A stretch of DNA of 64,000 nt from positions 372,001-436,000 of the forward strand of contig JADLSH010000256.1 in assembly GCA_016169945.1 (NCBI GenBank), written 5' to 3'. The DNA comes from Trachythela sp. YZ-2020. Taxonomy: Eukaryota > Cnidaria > Anthozoa > Malacalcyonacea > Clavulariidae. Shown piece after piece: positions 44,691 to 56,513 of the stretch. Position numbers and translations under genes: made by a program. Under the pieces are notes generated by a model. It was given only the letters and a program-made list of their open reading frames with translations, searched no databases and was not told where the DNA came from. Position 1 is the first letter of the stretch. Each line of letters begins with the position of its first letter.

Positions 44691-44995
44691 CACAAGTGTT
44701 TTCAAAGTCTCACGAAATTGCAAGAGTAATAATTAAACGCCTTGTCCATTGGGAATGAGAAAAGATGACCGTATTTACTAGTTTGAGCATTAAATTTTCA
44801 CTGTCTCAAATGCGGCGCTTTTCGGTGGCGGCGCTCAAACAAGTAAATATGGCATTGCAAAAAAAAATGCCATTTTCTTTCTGGGAAGGCCTGGTGCACT
44901 TGTCAATTATAGTGTTTTACAGTAAAGTTTAACTTAGTAATAGGTACCTTTATGAAAATGTTGTAGCTAATGTACAATACAGTACAGTAGTTCAA

Positions 44996-47073
44996 TTAAA
45001 GGTTCACATTGCAGAAAAAACTGCTCCTATTTAATGATCCTTCTCCGGATTCATTTTGGTGGCCACCATCCATATCTTCATCCTGGGAATCCATCATTGA
45101 AAACAAACTTGAGTCATTATGAATTTCGTCCCAATCCATAGCACCCAATAGTTCTTGACAAGTTAAGTCAGACAAATCTGGAATATCACCAACGTCACCA
45201 AACACCTCACCCAAAACTTTTAATATTCCACATGCATGTTGTTCACGCGACACTTCAACATACTTCTTAACATCGCAAATAGTAAATATTTTGTTACTGT
45301 TTTCAATAACACTAATAATTTGTGCATTCCCAAATTCAAGCAGAACAGTTGGTAATGACACTGTGTTACTCAATTGTTGTAACATGGCTTTCAACATGGT
45401 TTTGTTTCAACATGGCTTTTAAAAGTTTCTTCTGCTCATAACTGACAGGCCTTGTTTTTCCAGTGTTTTCATCTGAGGTCATAGTCTTCGAGTCTGGAAT
45501 ATCAAGTCCAATGGTTGACTTACAATCATCTTCACCACATTCACATGCAATTGCACAATTGTCGCAACAACTGTGTCTATTTGAGGCAACATGCTTGAAT
45601 CCAAAGGCTTTCATGAGCAACTCTCTTCTGCATGTCTTGTCACTACGAAGAAACTCCTTCATGTCTTGTGTACAATGTGTAGAAAACTGGACATTAAACA
45701 ATAATATGCACTTACTTTGGTACCCGTCCCTTCCTGCACGCCCACTTTCCTGGATATAACATTCAATATTCTTAGATGGCCCAAAGTGAATAATTCTGCT
45801 AACCAGCTCACAATCCACACCCATCCCAAATGCAATGGTTGAGATAAGTACTCTAATATGGCCATCGCCTTTGGACATATCTTTCGAAATGTGCTTTTTT
45901 ACAGGTTCAGGTGTTCCAGCATGGTACATATCTACTAAGTTAGGCACAGCATCCTTATAAAATAAATTATCCAAAGCGGTTTAGAATACTCGGTACAATA
46001 CAGCACATTGCTTCCGAGTTTGACAATAAATAATTGCCCTTACTGCCTTTGTGCCGTTACTTTTCACCTCCTCGATTACCTCGTTGAATAACAAATCAAG
46101 TGGAATATTTTTATCCATATACTGCAATGTATATACTGTTGATTTGACCTATCAGGCGATTTTGACACCACTGCAGTAGTAGCCTATCGCTTAACTTCAA
46201 ACTTTCATAGATAACAGCCCTGGTTTCTTTGGTGGCTGGTGCTGTTACCACAAGCATGTTTACATCATCTGGGGAAAGTGATCGCAATTCTCCAAGATTC
46301 CCATACCAACTTCTGAATGGAAGTTCGCTTCGTCTAGCACCACGCAAACCCCTTTGAAACAAGACAAAACAGAAACACTTAATGACCTGGCTATTCATAC
46401 TTTGTCTTGTGTCTATATTTTACTGGTCAATTAGTCAGATAGTTAAAGGTGCAACCCTGTGTTTAGTTGTATCATGTTTAATACCTTGTTCAGGTCTTGC
46501 TTAATAATACTTTGGATTAATTGACAATAGGTATGTAGGTAATAAATTATAAAATTAACATCAGTTATCTTACCATTAACTAATACAATGGGCTTCATCC
46601 ACGGCAATACACACCAATGATTCTCGAAATGTCTTCCTCCCCAATATTCCCCTCCAAGTTGATTTGAGAAAGCATTCAGGTGATCCATATACGTGTGTGT
46701 ACTGACTGTTGATGATACCTTGAACAAGTCGATCGTCGTGTTGGTCTGATACACAGACTGCCGATAAATCTGGTTTGTTTAAATGTCTAACTTGATCTTC
46801 CATGAGGGCTTTCAGTGGAGAAATAACCACTACTATGCTGGTTCCCGTGCTTCTTCGAAAGAGAATATCGGCCATTACGGGTGCGGCATGAAATATGAGC
46901 GATTTCCCATACGATGTAGGAAGATTAATGAAAACATCTCCCTTCGAAAACAATTGAGCAAGGGCCTCTTCCTGTTCTTTATAAATTATAAAGAAGGTAC
47001 TTGAAAAACATTTAATACCTTATTAATTAATCTCACGTTTCCATAAAATATTTCGATCTGTAAATTCCGCCAT
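44996..47073 (-). pseudogene. Transposon D: RecQ-family helicase, broken
   Basis: ATG at 47073, 37-bp first exon (MAEFTDRNILWK), donor GTGAGA, 60-bp intron, exon 2 at 46574-46976, exon 3 from 46351; phases agree. Exon 2: QQEEALAQLFSKGDVF, LPTSYGKS (motif I), VVISPLKALMEDQ (Ia), VDEAHCIS (II), followed by TAA in place of the usual codon before W. Exon 3: RSLSPDDVNMLVVTAPATKE (III), IIYCQTRKQ (IV), MYHAGTP, VLISTIAFGMGVDC (V), YIQESGRAGRDG (VI), then a zinc module C...CCDNC. The C-terminus is acidic (DSQDEDMD). Besides the stop, there are frame breaks near 46150, at 45975, and a small tandem duplication near 45400. When alive, an ATP-driven 3'-5' DNA unwinder. Confidence 0.88.
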
Positions 47074-47184
47074 TTTTTTTTCCGACATGTCTAATGATCC
47101 AATAAAAACGCACAATACATGCAATTTTAGTGTGAACAATCACAATCTGTTATCTAAATCTCGACTAACGCTCTCGCGTCACCA

Positions 47185-47246
47185 GGCAAGATTAGTGACG
47201 AATGTTCTCAGACGTATATTTTCCGTTATTCGTCTGTCTCAGGCTA
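47185..47246 (-). repeat. Transposon D terminal inverted repeat, right
   Basis: Inverse of 34850-34911, followed by the target duplication ACAAAATGC at 47247-47255. Confidence 0.9.
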
Positions 47247-47397
47247 ACAAAATGCAGAAATCGTTGAAATTTAATTCCTGCGCGCAAAATAAATTACGAA
47301 ATGCCATATAAGGTCAGTGTTGCTTGCTATAAACCAATGAAATTCGGCCATGTGGGCAATGACACTACGAGGAATCGATTTCCGGCACTTTCAAGCA
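47247..47397 (+). repeat. Repeat H, copy 2, middle segment
   Basis: Inverse of about 8595-8740. Contains GAAATGCCATATAAGGTCAG and AATCGATTTCCGGCACTTTC. Continues at 50229 after element G. Confidence 0.85.
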
Positions 47398-50228
47398 TAG
47401 AATAGAGAGTGAATAGAAGGACCACTCTTTTGATGTTTTTGGCGCTACCGACACGCGCCGGAAGTTGACGGCCGCCATGTTGCTGGCCAGAAGAGTGCAG
47501 CCAGAACAGTAGGGAAATGTATTGTGAAATTGACATCGCTGCTACTAAATCGAGATTTTAAGCGATTTTGGTGAATAAATCCAACTGTGTCCATCAGAAA
47601 TATAAATGAGAAAGGTAAGAGAGTAATTTTGATGTTTTAATTCTCAATGAAAGTGTTTCTTTTAGCCAAAATTTTGTAATTCTCAGTTAGCTTATGGGGG
47701 TAGCCAGGGCACCTGAGTGCCAATGCAGTTTACTTTTATATAGAATGTTGGAGCAAGATATTTTGTTGAAAACACAGTATTGAAACGGTGTTCTTCATAG
47801 TATAGATTAAAGATTTATAGTATTCTCATTTCATTTTGCCTGCATATTTTGATGGACAAATTTGACCTACAATTTGACAATGATTTTTAAGTTCTTTCAA
47901 CTAAATAAAAATTAATGTCTGAGTCTCTGAGTAGAGTCAAAGTTGAGTATTTATAGGCTTAATTTATAATATTGTAGATGTAATTCCTGGTTATTATGAT
48001 AAAGTCTGAACAGTTATTCATGAAAAGTAAAAGGATGTTGCCTGATTGTGTGTCAAGAAAACTGTGAATGGGGATCACTGTACTAAAGAACTGAAAACCA
48101 AAAAATACTAAAATGTTTTATAGTTAATTCACACATTAACTGGCAGTACCCTACTACTGATGAGCAATATTGTATGGCGTTAGACAGAGAAAAATACTAA
48201 AGTAGGGTGCATCTGGGCCCATTGCCAGCTAATGGGTTAACAAGAGACACGGGCAGATGATTTTGGTAACCTTTTAACTGGCAGTACCCTACCGCTGACC
48301 AGTAAAATCATCTGGTGTTAGACAGAGTAAAATACTAAAGTAGGGTGCATCTGGGCCCATTGCCAGCTAATGGGTTAACAAGAGACACTGGCAGATGATT
48401 TTGGTAACCCTTTAACTGGAAGTACCCTACCGCTGACCAGTAAAATCATCTGGTGTTAAACAGAGTAAAATACTAAAGTAGGGTGCATCTGGGCGCATTG
48501 CCAGCTAATGGGTTAATAATAAATATTTTATATGCAAGCAGATGTTTTAATATACTGGACTGAATTTTATTACATATAGCCAGATGAAAACCCCTTCTGG
48601 ATATGTTAATAAAACTGATAATACTGATAATACTTGCAATTTCAGTTACAGTATTGATTTCCTATAAAATCATTAGTGATTGTGGAACCAGGCCATGTGC
48701 CAATGTCTTATTGAAATATGATTGAGACAAAAAACATATCAATAATAATAATTTCAAATTTTTATACAGGATAACCTAGCAGTACAATAATACTATTATC
48801 AATAGGGTCCTGTAAACAAACATAATCCAATTGGGCAGAGCGGCCAACAAGACCTACACAAAATTATAGGCACCCCAAGCAACACCCTAGCAAGTCTCAA
48901 ATTGACATAAATTGTTGCATTTTCAAGAAACACAATATTGTACACAGGTTCCTTTCATTACAATATTTTCCACTTTATGCGTTGATCATAAATACTGTAC
49001 ACCACATTCCCTATACTGTGCAAAATGGATTAACCATAATATATACAAGAAAAATTCTGTATGTGTTTTTATTGGTTTTGCTCATACTTACATGACTGAT
49101 TATTCACAAAAATAAGACGTTAGGTCTAGAGATCCTAGAGACCTAATTACAAAATTGTATTTAACTATTTAAATATAAGGAGAGTATGGGTAATTACAAG
49201 GGCCCGATTTACACGAGGGACAGATCATCCGTCAAGACGCATCATCCGTTGGATAGATCATCTGCCTTAGTGTAAACACAAGACAAACTATCCAGACAAA
49301 CTATTGAGAATAACTATCCTCTGGCTACAAGTAAAACGAAGTAACAGCTTTCTCGATAGTTTGTCTAATGAACGTCTAATGCCGTATTTATACAAACAGA
49401 CGGATCATCCGCACACAAGTTTGTCTATGTAGACAAACTACGCAGATAGTTCGTCTTGACGGTTGATTCGTCTGTTCACGTGCGTTTATACACAAGCGAA
49501 TTATCAGACAAACTATATTTTATTTTCCCAAGTTCATCCAGACGGACCGCCGCCTCTAGTATAAATTAAGCCAATGTTTGCAATTACTATATTTGTTATA
49601 TATTAGTAGCAGTTGCAATTATGGATTTCTTTAGCTTCTCTTTAAAGACATTGAAATATTTGGTTAGTTTTTTAAATTGAGTTTCAAGCAATCAAACCCA
49701 TTCCAAATATCAATCCTTTAATTCAATACTATAAGGAAATGTTAATTAGTTGGAAAAGTTATCATAAAAATCATTGTCAAATTTGTCCATAAATATGCAC
49801 GCAAAATGAAATGAAAATACCATGATTCTTTAATCTATACTATGAAGAATATCGTTTCAATACTGTGTTTTCAACAAAATATCTTGCTCCAAAATTCTAT
49901 ATAAAAGTAAACTTCATTGGCGACCCCCATAAGCTATCTGAGAATTACCAAATTGTGGCTAAAAGAAACACTTTCATTGAGAATTAAAACATCAAAATTA
50001 CTCTCTTACCTTTCTCATTTATATTTCCAATGGACACAGTTGGATTTATTCACCAAAATCGCTTAAAAGCGCCATTTAGTAGCAGCGATGTCAATTTCAC
50101 AATATATTTCGCTATTGTTCTGGGTGCGCTCTTCTGGCCAGCAACATGGCGGCCGTCAACTTCCGGCGCGTGTCGGTAGCGCCAAAAACATCAAAAGAGT
50201 GGCCCTTCTGTCCATTCTCTATTCTATG
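47398..50228. mobile_element. Foldback element G with TIRs near 480 bp
   Basis: 47398-47900 and 49760-50228 are inverted copies, starting ATAGAATAGAGA and including TTGACGGCCGCCATGTTGCT. Flanks join to continuous H sequence. The target duplication is short, possibly TA. The interior holds a 135-bp tandem repeat and a GACAAACTA-rich stretch at 49210-49560, no transposase. Confidence 0.8.
48136..48525 (+). repeat. 135-bp tandem repeat, three units
   Basis: Units start TTAACTGGCAGTACCCTAC (48138, 48273, 48410) and contain CTAAAGTAGGGTGCATCTGG and GCCAGCTAATGGGTTAA. Each unit has internal inverted words (GTACCCTAC / GTAGGGTGC). Confidence 0.9.
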
Positions 50229-50630
50229 GCAATAGGGTGCAAGGTCACTGAGATTTAGCTTTCTGAAGTTGTCAGAGCGTGCGCCGACAATACCCGCTTT
50301 CGCAATAAATAAAGTATTTTCACGAGAATTGCCGTAAAAGGGCTAGATTATGTCCTATGATTATAAACATGGTATCAAACTAAAGGGATTGGAAATCCGC
50401 GTCAATTGGTGTTTAGTGCGTAAACCAAAGGTAGGAAAGCGAAATGAATATTTAATTAAAGTGTTGTAAAGCGTTGTAAACAAACACAATTTACTTGTCT
50501 AAAGAGATCGTAAAACGCTGAATGGAACGGTTGTATTGCCATCTACATAGCATGTACTGAAAATTGTACCTGCAAAATTGCTACAAATATTAGGACGATA
50601 CGATAAACCTAATACATTAGCACCCAAAGA
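50229..50630 (+). repeat. Repeat H, copy 2, third segment
   Basis: Inverse of about 8440-8600 (GTGCGCCGACAATACC, TTTTCACGAGAA), then of 1385-1593. It is unbroken where copy 1 carries LINE A. Interrupted at 50631 by element J. Confidence 0.8.
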
Positions 50631-52087
50631 GGCTCTCTCCTCCGTAGAGGTTTCTAATATTGCGAAGTGTTTATGACTTCCGGAAACCTCTGCCAAAAGT
50701 CACGCCCAAGATGTTAATAAACCGGGGGAGGCACTGTCAATGCGGTAGCAATGCAAGTCAACAGTTCATTTGTTCTTCAGTTTAAGAAGGCAAATGCTTG
50801 CAAGCAAAACAAAATACAAATCTTTAAAAAGTGCGTAAAATTAGCTTTCTAATGTTGGTCAAATGAAGATTATACATACGATTTTTTGGAAGAGTTTTGT
50901 GAATCCGTAACTGTCACTGTGATATACTCGAAGGTAAACATGAATAATTAAATGTTTGCAACGTTTTTCAAACGGAAATTATTATACAAATTATTATTAT
51001 ACGACCCTTCTGGCGATTCGGGGATGTATTTGTAATCAATATTCTCGATTACAGTGTCTTAAAATTCGTGATGAATATTGACCAATGTTTACGATGCTAT
51101 TGTCGCAAGGACAACTTCAGCGGTTCATTTCCAAGTTGAAATATCGCATTTTCATAACATTTTTCAAATTCATTCTATATAGATCTTTTTTGGAATACCT
51201 TTTACTTTGTTTTGAGGTATGTTTCGATGTGCTCTACATCATCATAAGCTAGATGTATATCCCAGACAGATGGGGCGTTTGGTTTTTGTCTAGGTTGTCG
51301 CCTGCGGGTTCGCTGACATGTCAATAAATTATATAAAAATTAAGCTAAAATTGCCTGAAAAATAACGGTAAATAACGATAAGAAAGTAACCAAATCACGG
51401 CGAATGATATGTTCAAATAATCTTTCGTCGTATATGTCTTTAGACTTGCTTAATCCTGTCAAGTGCAGTCCCCATTGTTTGCAGAAACGCAGAAACGCTA
51501 GAATCGCAGACGTTATTTTTCTCGCGCCAAGCGACGAAAAACAAACGTCTGCTGAACCGAGCGCCAGAACGATTTCTGCTATTTCACAACGTCCATTTTG
51601 ATCGTCCAATCAGAATCTCTGATATAAAAGCGTGATTCTTGTGAAAATGCATAAATTAATTATAGCAATTTGCTCACAGCTTCGTTGAACTCCATATTGA
51701 ATTTAAAATTATGCTAATTTAGAAGGTAAATTTTGACTGGTTGAGGGAAAACAGACGTTTGTTTTTAACAACGTTTGCGAGCAGGCTACAGAAACGCCGG
51801 CTCGCACACAAAACGAAAGTGACTATAAATTCCTACAAAGAACACTTTTCCCGACAATATTATATTACTGGTATTAGCGTCTCGGTATTATACACTTTCT
51901 GGGAAAGTTTGGAGCAAGTTGTTCAACACACCGAGGTAAAATCAAAGATTTAGCATTATTTCGACAAGTCTGGCATTATTTCGACCGTTTTTTGGCAGAG
52001 GTTTCCCGTTTCGCGATTTCATTTCGTTTCGCGCCTGCGTTCCTCTCTCGCTTATGATCAGCGGAAACCTCTGCCGAGGAGAGAGCC
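50631..52087. mobile_element. DNA element J, target duplication AAAGA
   Basis: Ends GGCTCTCTCCTC at 50631 and the inverse at 52087; inverted GGAAACCTCTGCC words recur near both ends. AAAGA flanks both sides. Neighbouring H sequence (TAGCACCC-AAAGA-GGTATCAATT) reads on past it. No transposase seen in the 1,457 bp. Confidence 0.65.
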
Positions 52088-52634
52088 AAAGAGGTATCAA
52101 TTAAAGAATAGAAAGAGCTTTTTGCAATATATTCTCTATTTCCAAATTTGGAGCTGCAAGTGAACTTTACAATAGAAGGGAACCTGAACAGATATGCCAG
52201 AGGAATAAAACTATATTTAGAGCCATACCATCATTTGGATTTTCTTCATTAGGTTGATTATCTAATAATATTAAACAATACAATTTTAGTTAATGACAGC
52301 TTAGTATTTGATTGATAAAGCAAGACGTAATTTTAAATGGACCATTTTAAATTTGCATCTTGCTTTATTAATCCATATCTTGCGTTTTCAAGATGTTTTT
52401 ATTTTTCGGTTTATGTTTTATACTTTAGGAAATCTAAACCAAACTAATTTATTTATACTGAATAACTTTATCAGTTCTAAACTGTTCTCCCTAGTGTTAC
52501 AGTAAAGATTGTCCCGTATTGATAAAGTGTTTAAACCACAGCAGGAAACCTAAACTAAACTCGGATTATTGAACTTGATTTCTCCGCGTACTGGAACAAA
52601 ATACTCGGTCTGCTATCCAGTGTATTAAACATAC
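52088..52634. other. Intron 3' part with dispersed repeat
   Basis: 52360-52445 (TTTTTCGGTTTATGTTTTATACTTT) is the inverse of 34407-34460, and GTTCTAAA...AGTGTTACAGTAAAG words recur near 57720-57830. No gene. Confidence 0.5.
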
Positions 52635-52803
52635 CTGTCGGCTCTAGTAAGAAGAAATCATATGTCACATGGTAGTCAACAGATTGAGGTTTATCGTTGC
52701 TCTTGACAACACAGCGATCTAACAAGATCTTGGCGTTATCTGGCATCCTATTTACTAGGTATGCAAAACAATTCTTTGCTCCACCTTTCCACTCACCAAT
52801 AAG
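52635..52803 (-). CDS. TRPA-like channel exon, ankyrin to pre-S1 linker
   Basis: Acceptor CTACTTTAG at 52804, donor ACAG|GTATGT at 52635. Phase 0 in, phase 1 out. Encodes LIGEWKGGAKNCFAYLVNRMP, then DNAKILLDRCVV and YHVTYDFFLLEP. In TRPA channels the segment after the ankyrin stack has a MP...A...LDRC pattern followed by a Y/F-rich strand, as seen here. The intron after this exon is 20,594 bp and holds elements J, G, D and the TTAA element. Confidence 0.75.
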
Positions 52804-52861
52804 CTAAAGTAGGACATTATTTTAGTATATAGTGTACTGAACCACTTGAGATAGTGTGTGT

Positions 52862-53024
52862 ATATGTGTGATGATGGTGATAATTATGGTGGTGGTGATG
52901 ATTATGATGGTGGTTGTGATGGATGATGATGAAAGTGATAATGATGATGATGGTGGTTGTTGCGATGATGATGATGAGGCGATGATGATGGTGGTTACGA
53001 TGATGATGATGATGATGGTGGTTG

Positions 53025-53071
<47 letters not shown>

Positions 53072-53325
53072 GCGATGACGATGACAATGATGATGGTGGT
53101 GATGATCGCGAGGATGACGATGACGATGACGATGACGATGATGACGAAGGTGACGATGATGATGTAAATGACGACGATGATAACAATGGTGATGATGATG
53201 ACGCTGGTGGTGCTGGTGATGCTAACGATGACGATGATGATGATATCGATGCTGATAGTGATGATGACGACGATGATGATGGCGATGATGACGATGATGA
53301 CAATGATGACGATGAAGAAATTTGG
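52862..53325 (+). repeat. GAT microsatellite, large
   Basis: About 460 bp of GAT/GGT/GAC units. Shadow frames are poly-Met, poly-Ser and poly-Asp. It begins 60 bp upstream (minus sense) of the 52803 acceptor. Confidence 0.95.
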
Positions 53326-54775
53326 TGTAGCAAGTTTTATTGTGGATCATAATTTACCAATCAGTGTATCTGACCATTTGGCTACATTTTTCAGGAAGAT
53401 GTATCCTGATAGTGATATTGCGAAATATTATGCTTCTGCCCACACGAAGACATTTTGTATAATCAACAGTGCCATTGCTCCAGATATAAAACAAAGCAAA
53501 GTATCACAATGAAATGCCAACCATTTTCATTGGCTATTGATAGGTCTAGCGACAACAATTTGGAAAAGATCAATCCTTTTACTTTACGTGCCTTTGACAT
53601 TAACCATCACAAAGTGGAAGGTCGATTCTTAGATACGTGTTCAACAACGGCATGTAATAAGATACATGAAGTTCTAAATAACAATGACATATCTTGGGCT
53701 AACTGCATTGGAATGTCTGTTGACAACACATCGGTGAATGTTGGAAGGCGCATACCTCCATAAAAACAAGGGTAGTTAATGCTAACGTTACAGTACACTT
53801 CATGGGTTTCCCCTGTCATATGTCACACAACGCGGCTTATTATGCAGGCAAGGCATTAGAAGAAAAAATTAATTTCTCTGACCCAATGACTGCTATATAT
53901 TTATTTTTCTACCAAGCAGTGTTTCCCAGTTTTACACATTTCAGTCAATTTTTACGTATATCAGTTCCATGCATCTTCCTTTTCTACGAAAGTTGTTCTA
54001 ATGCATAAAAAAGGATTTTAAGCAAGTTAATTAAAGTTGATAAAAGTGAAGCATGCATGAATGATGATGCTACAGGAAATTTGTCTGCTGAATTGAAAAA
54101 AAGGGAGAGCAGATGGAGAATTATTTGTTGGAATTTTAACAAGGATGCTACTGAACAAGTTTCTGGCTGAAGGTGATATTTCTGTCGAACAAGTTAAGAA
54201 GTTCTACACTGCTGTACGACAATTTTATATTGCTCCTGTTCAGTGTAAGTCGAAGAATCTTCCATTAAATGATGATGTATTAAAGAATGCACAATTTGTT
54301 AACTCGAATAAACGACAATCAGCCATTTTTAGGAGGCTTCATATTTTGTTATGAGGTACAGTAATAGAATTGCTAGATTGGTGCAATGAAGTTTAGTTGG
54401 TGAAATGAATAATGTGAGACATTCAAACAGATATTCAAACATTCTCAAATTCAGTGTAAGACAAATGGATATGCTGCACGACCAGTTTGTTGATTATTAT
54501 CAATTGCTGAATGAAACTGACGTGCCTGATGATGTTAAACAGACAGAAACTGTGCAACTTGATGATGAACGAAATGCTGCCTACGAATGGATATAATATG
54601 GGAATATTTAGGAAAACTGAAACTTAACGACTACCCTAGGTGCAAGAACGTCAGTAAATTAGCCGACAGTAATGCTGAAGAGGAAAGTGTATTTAGTCTT
54701 ATCAAAAAGATCAAGGCATGCTTCAGAGGGAACTTAGACATAAACAGAACACTTAGAGCTATTATAAGATGAATT
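53310..54775 (+). pseudogene. hAT-like transposase relic
   Basis: Plus-strand pieces: FIVDHNLPISVSDHLATFFRKMYPDSDIAK; then FSLAIDRSSDNN with a likely catalytic Asp; ISWANCIGMSVDNTSVNVGRR; FPCHMSHNAAYYAGKALEE; a jump to AIYLFFYQAVFPSFTHFSQFL; LLNKFLAEGDISVEQVKKFY; and a C-terminal EEESVFSLIKKIK. This matches the hAT-type RNase-H-fold transposase layout common in animals (ZBED-like), with an internal loss near 53870 and at least five frame breaks. It lies between two GAT microsatellites in a TRPA intron. Original borders are not visible. Confidence 0.6.
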
Positions 54776-55059
54776 CCACAACACCCGGTTTTCAATACCA
54801 GCCCTCAGACGAAGTAATCAAGAACTAGAAAAAGGTGACATGGCAATTTAACAACGCGCATAAAGAGTAGCTCTTGCATGCTTGATCAAACTTACTAAGA
54901 CAGTTCTACTGTATTACTCATTAGTTGATATTTTGTTTTTTAAGTGCAAAGGCAATGCAATTTTTCTTCTTTCTGGTGTACAATTTGTGAGGGTGACGAA
55001 GTAGGAGGGGGAGACGGTCGATCGATTCTGATCTCACTTACTTGAAAAACATAGTCTTG

Positions 55060-55235
55060 GAGTGTCTGCGACGACGACGACGATAACGATGACGATGGTG
55101 ACGGTGAAGGTGAAGGTGATGGTAATGATGATGATGATGACGACGATGATGATGATTATGATTATGATCATGATCATGACGATGACGATGACGATGACGA
55201 TGATGATGATGAGGATGACGAGGACGATAATTGTC
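55060..55235 (+). repeat. GAC/GAT microsatellite
   Basis: About 175 bp of GAT, GAC and GGT units, starting some 15 bp past the donor at 55250. Confidence 0.95.
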
Positions 55236-55249
55236 TATATCGTACTTAC

Positions 55250-55544
55250 TTCTTTCCAATGGTCGCTAAGGAACAACTCTTCAACTACATCGTCTTGTTT
55301 GTTCGCCACAGCAATTTCCAAACAATTCAGACCATCTTCATCCTTCACTAGCGGTTCAGCGCCATTCTCAAGAAGAAATGCGACAATATTTCTATAGCCA
55401 TTCTTGCAGACGATGTGTAGAGCTGTTCTTCCGAAATTATCTTCTGCTCTTAAGAGGTCTTCGTCATCTAATACTAGAAGTTTGACATTGGATATAGAGC
55501 CAGCTTCTGCCGCGATGTGAAGTGGTGTGGAATTATTTTTGTCA
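55250..55544 (-). CDS. TRPA-like channel exon, ankyrin repeats
   Basis: Acceptor TTCTTTATAG, donor GAA|GTAAGT. Its first base completes ACT with the AC left over from 57948-58198, giving ILET|DKNNSTPLHIAAEAG. Encodes about three ankyrin repeats: STPLHIAAEAGS, FGRTALHIVCKNGYRNIVAFLLENGAEPLVKD and EDGLNCLEIAVANKQ. The TPLH and TALH motifs and the LLENGA turns are canonical. No stop or frameshift, so this exon appears functional. Confidence 0.88.
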
Positions 55545-56251
55545 CTATAAAGAAATGAATTATCCACTTTAGTCTATTTTCTCGTTATATTTTTCTATCA
55601 TTTATAGTTGTTTTCAATCGGTTGATTTGACTACCATAGGCTATAAAATTATAGACGAATAAATTTCACTAAACTAAGGGAGCAGTCATTATTGATTGTA
55701 TGGTGGGATTGGATGTTTTGTTACGCACTAACTCGAAAGTTCCATTAACCCCTCTCTTGAGCAATTGTTGACCTTCGTAACTCCTCCTTCAGATGTTGAT
55801 GAAAAATTACAACCCCTCAGGGCCGCGCAGAGGTATTTGGAGGCCCGTGGCATAAACAACTTTGGTGCCCTTTCTAGTTTCCTTTTCGAAATATTTTTGG
55901 CGTCATGTGCTTGTTTAGAAAACTGATTTCCATACTTTTTAGCTTCTTGATTACGTTCTCTAGGCTTTACATACTGAATGACATTATCAATCTGCATTCA
56001 GTACTTTAGGATGGTCCGGGGGGAACCTCTCCCTGAAATTTTTGAAATCTAGGATCTCAGGAATGGCAAATTTCTGCATTCTGAGAGACTTTTTACAGTA
56101 ACAAATATCCAAATTTCACTTCATTTCAATTTGGGATCCCCCTTTAGTCGTGGTGCAGGGGAAAATTCCCCCCCTTGCCCCCCTTTGCACCCCTTTCTGG
56201 GCCGCCCTGCAACCCCTCTTCAAGGAGATTGTAAGTTTAATACATGAATGT
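55545..56251. other. Intron, nothing recognised
   Basis: Short frames only. C- and G-rich words near 56150-56220. No gene. Confidence 0.5.
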
Positions 56252-56410
56252 TGAAGGTGTGTTGTAGATGGGAAACACTATACATATTTTAGACCTAACC
56301 AGGACAAGTTGCGAAAAATGCGACCATAATATAGGCCCTCTGGCAGGAATCAAACCTGCGGCCCTGCGATTCCGGTGCAACGCTTTGACAACTGAGCTAC
56401 AGAGTCAAGT
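56252..56410 (-). mobile_element. tRNA-derived SINE, second copy
   Basis: Inverse of 11982-12120: tRNA-like head at 56334-56407 (CTGTAGCTCAGTTGTCAAAG, box B GGTTTGATTCC) and tail to 56252. Changes in both boxes. Confidence 0.8.
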
Positions 56411-56513
56411 TGCCAAGACCTAAGCACAATTTAATGTATATATACTAGAGTGGTGTCAGTGTTAGGTATATGGGTAGTAGTCTAGATTTTTGGGCATCTC
56501 GCTCAATACTACG

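Larger units (their letters stand above)
34850..47246. mobile_element. DNA transposon D: DUF6589-type protein plus RecQ helicase
   Basis: 12,397 bp. TIRs of 62 bp at 34850-34911 and 47185-47246 start TAGCCTGAGA and match at all but three or four positions. ACAAAATGC (9 bp) flanks both ends, and occurs once in the unbroken H copy 1 (at about 8730), proving insertion. Two convergent genes start 123 and 173 bp inside the ends: DUF6589-type (plus, 34973-41968) and RecQ-like (minus, 47073-44996). Both are broken. LINEs E and F and small repeats inserted later. The paired layout suggests that the helicase belongs to the transposon. The superfamily is not one I can name with confidence; MuDR-like elements share the 9-bp duplication. 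Confidence 0.85.

Noticed and set aside
48136..48525. CRISPR-like array
   Set aside because: Three long near-identical 135-bp units without spacers, in an animal genome; an ordinary tandem repeat.
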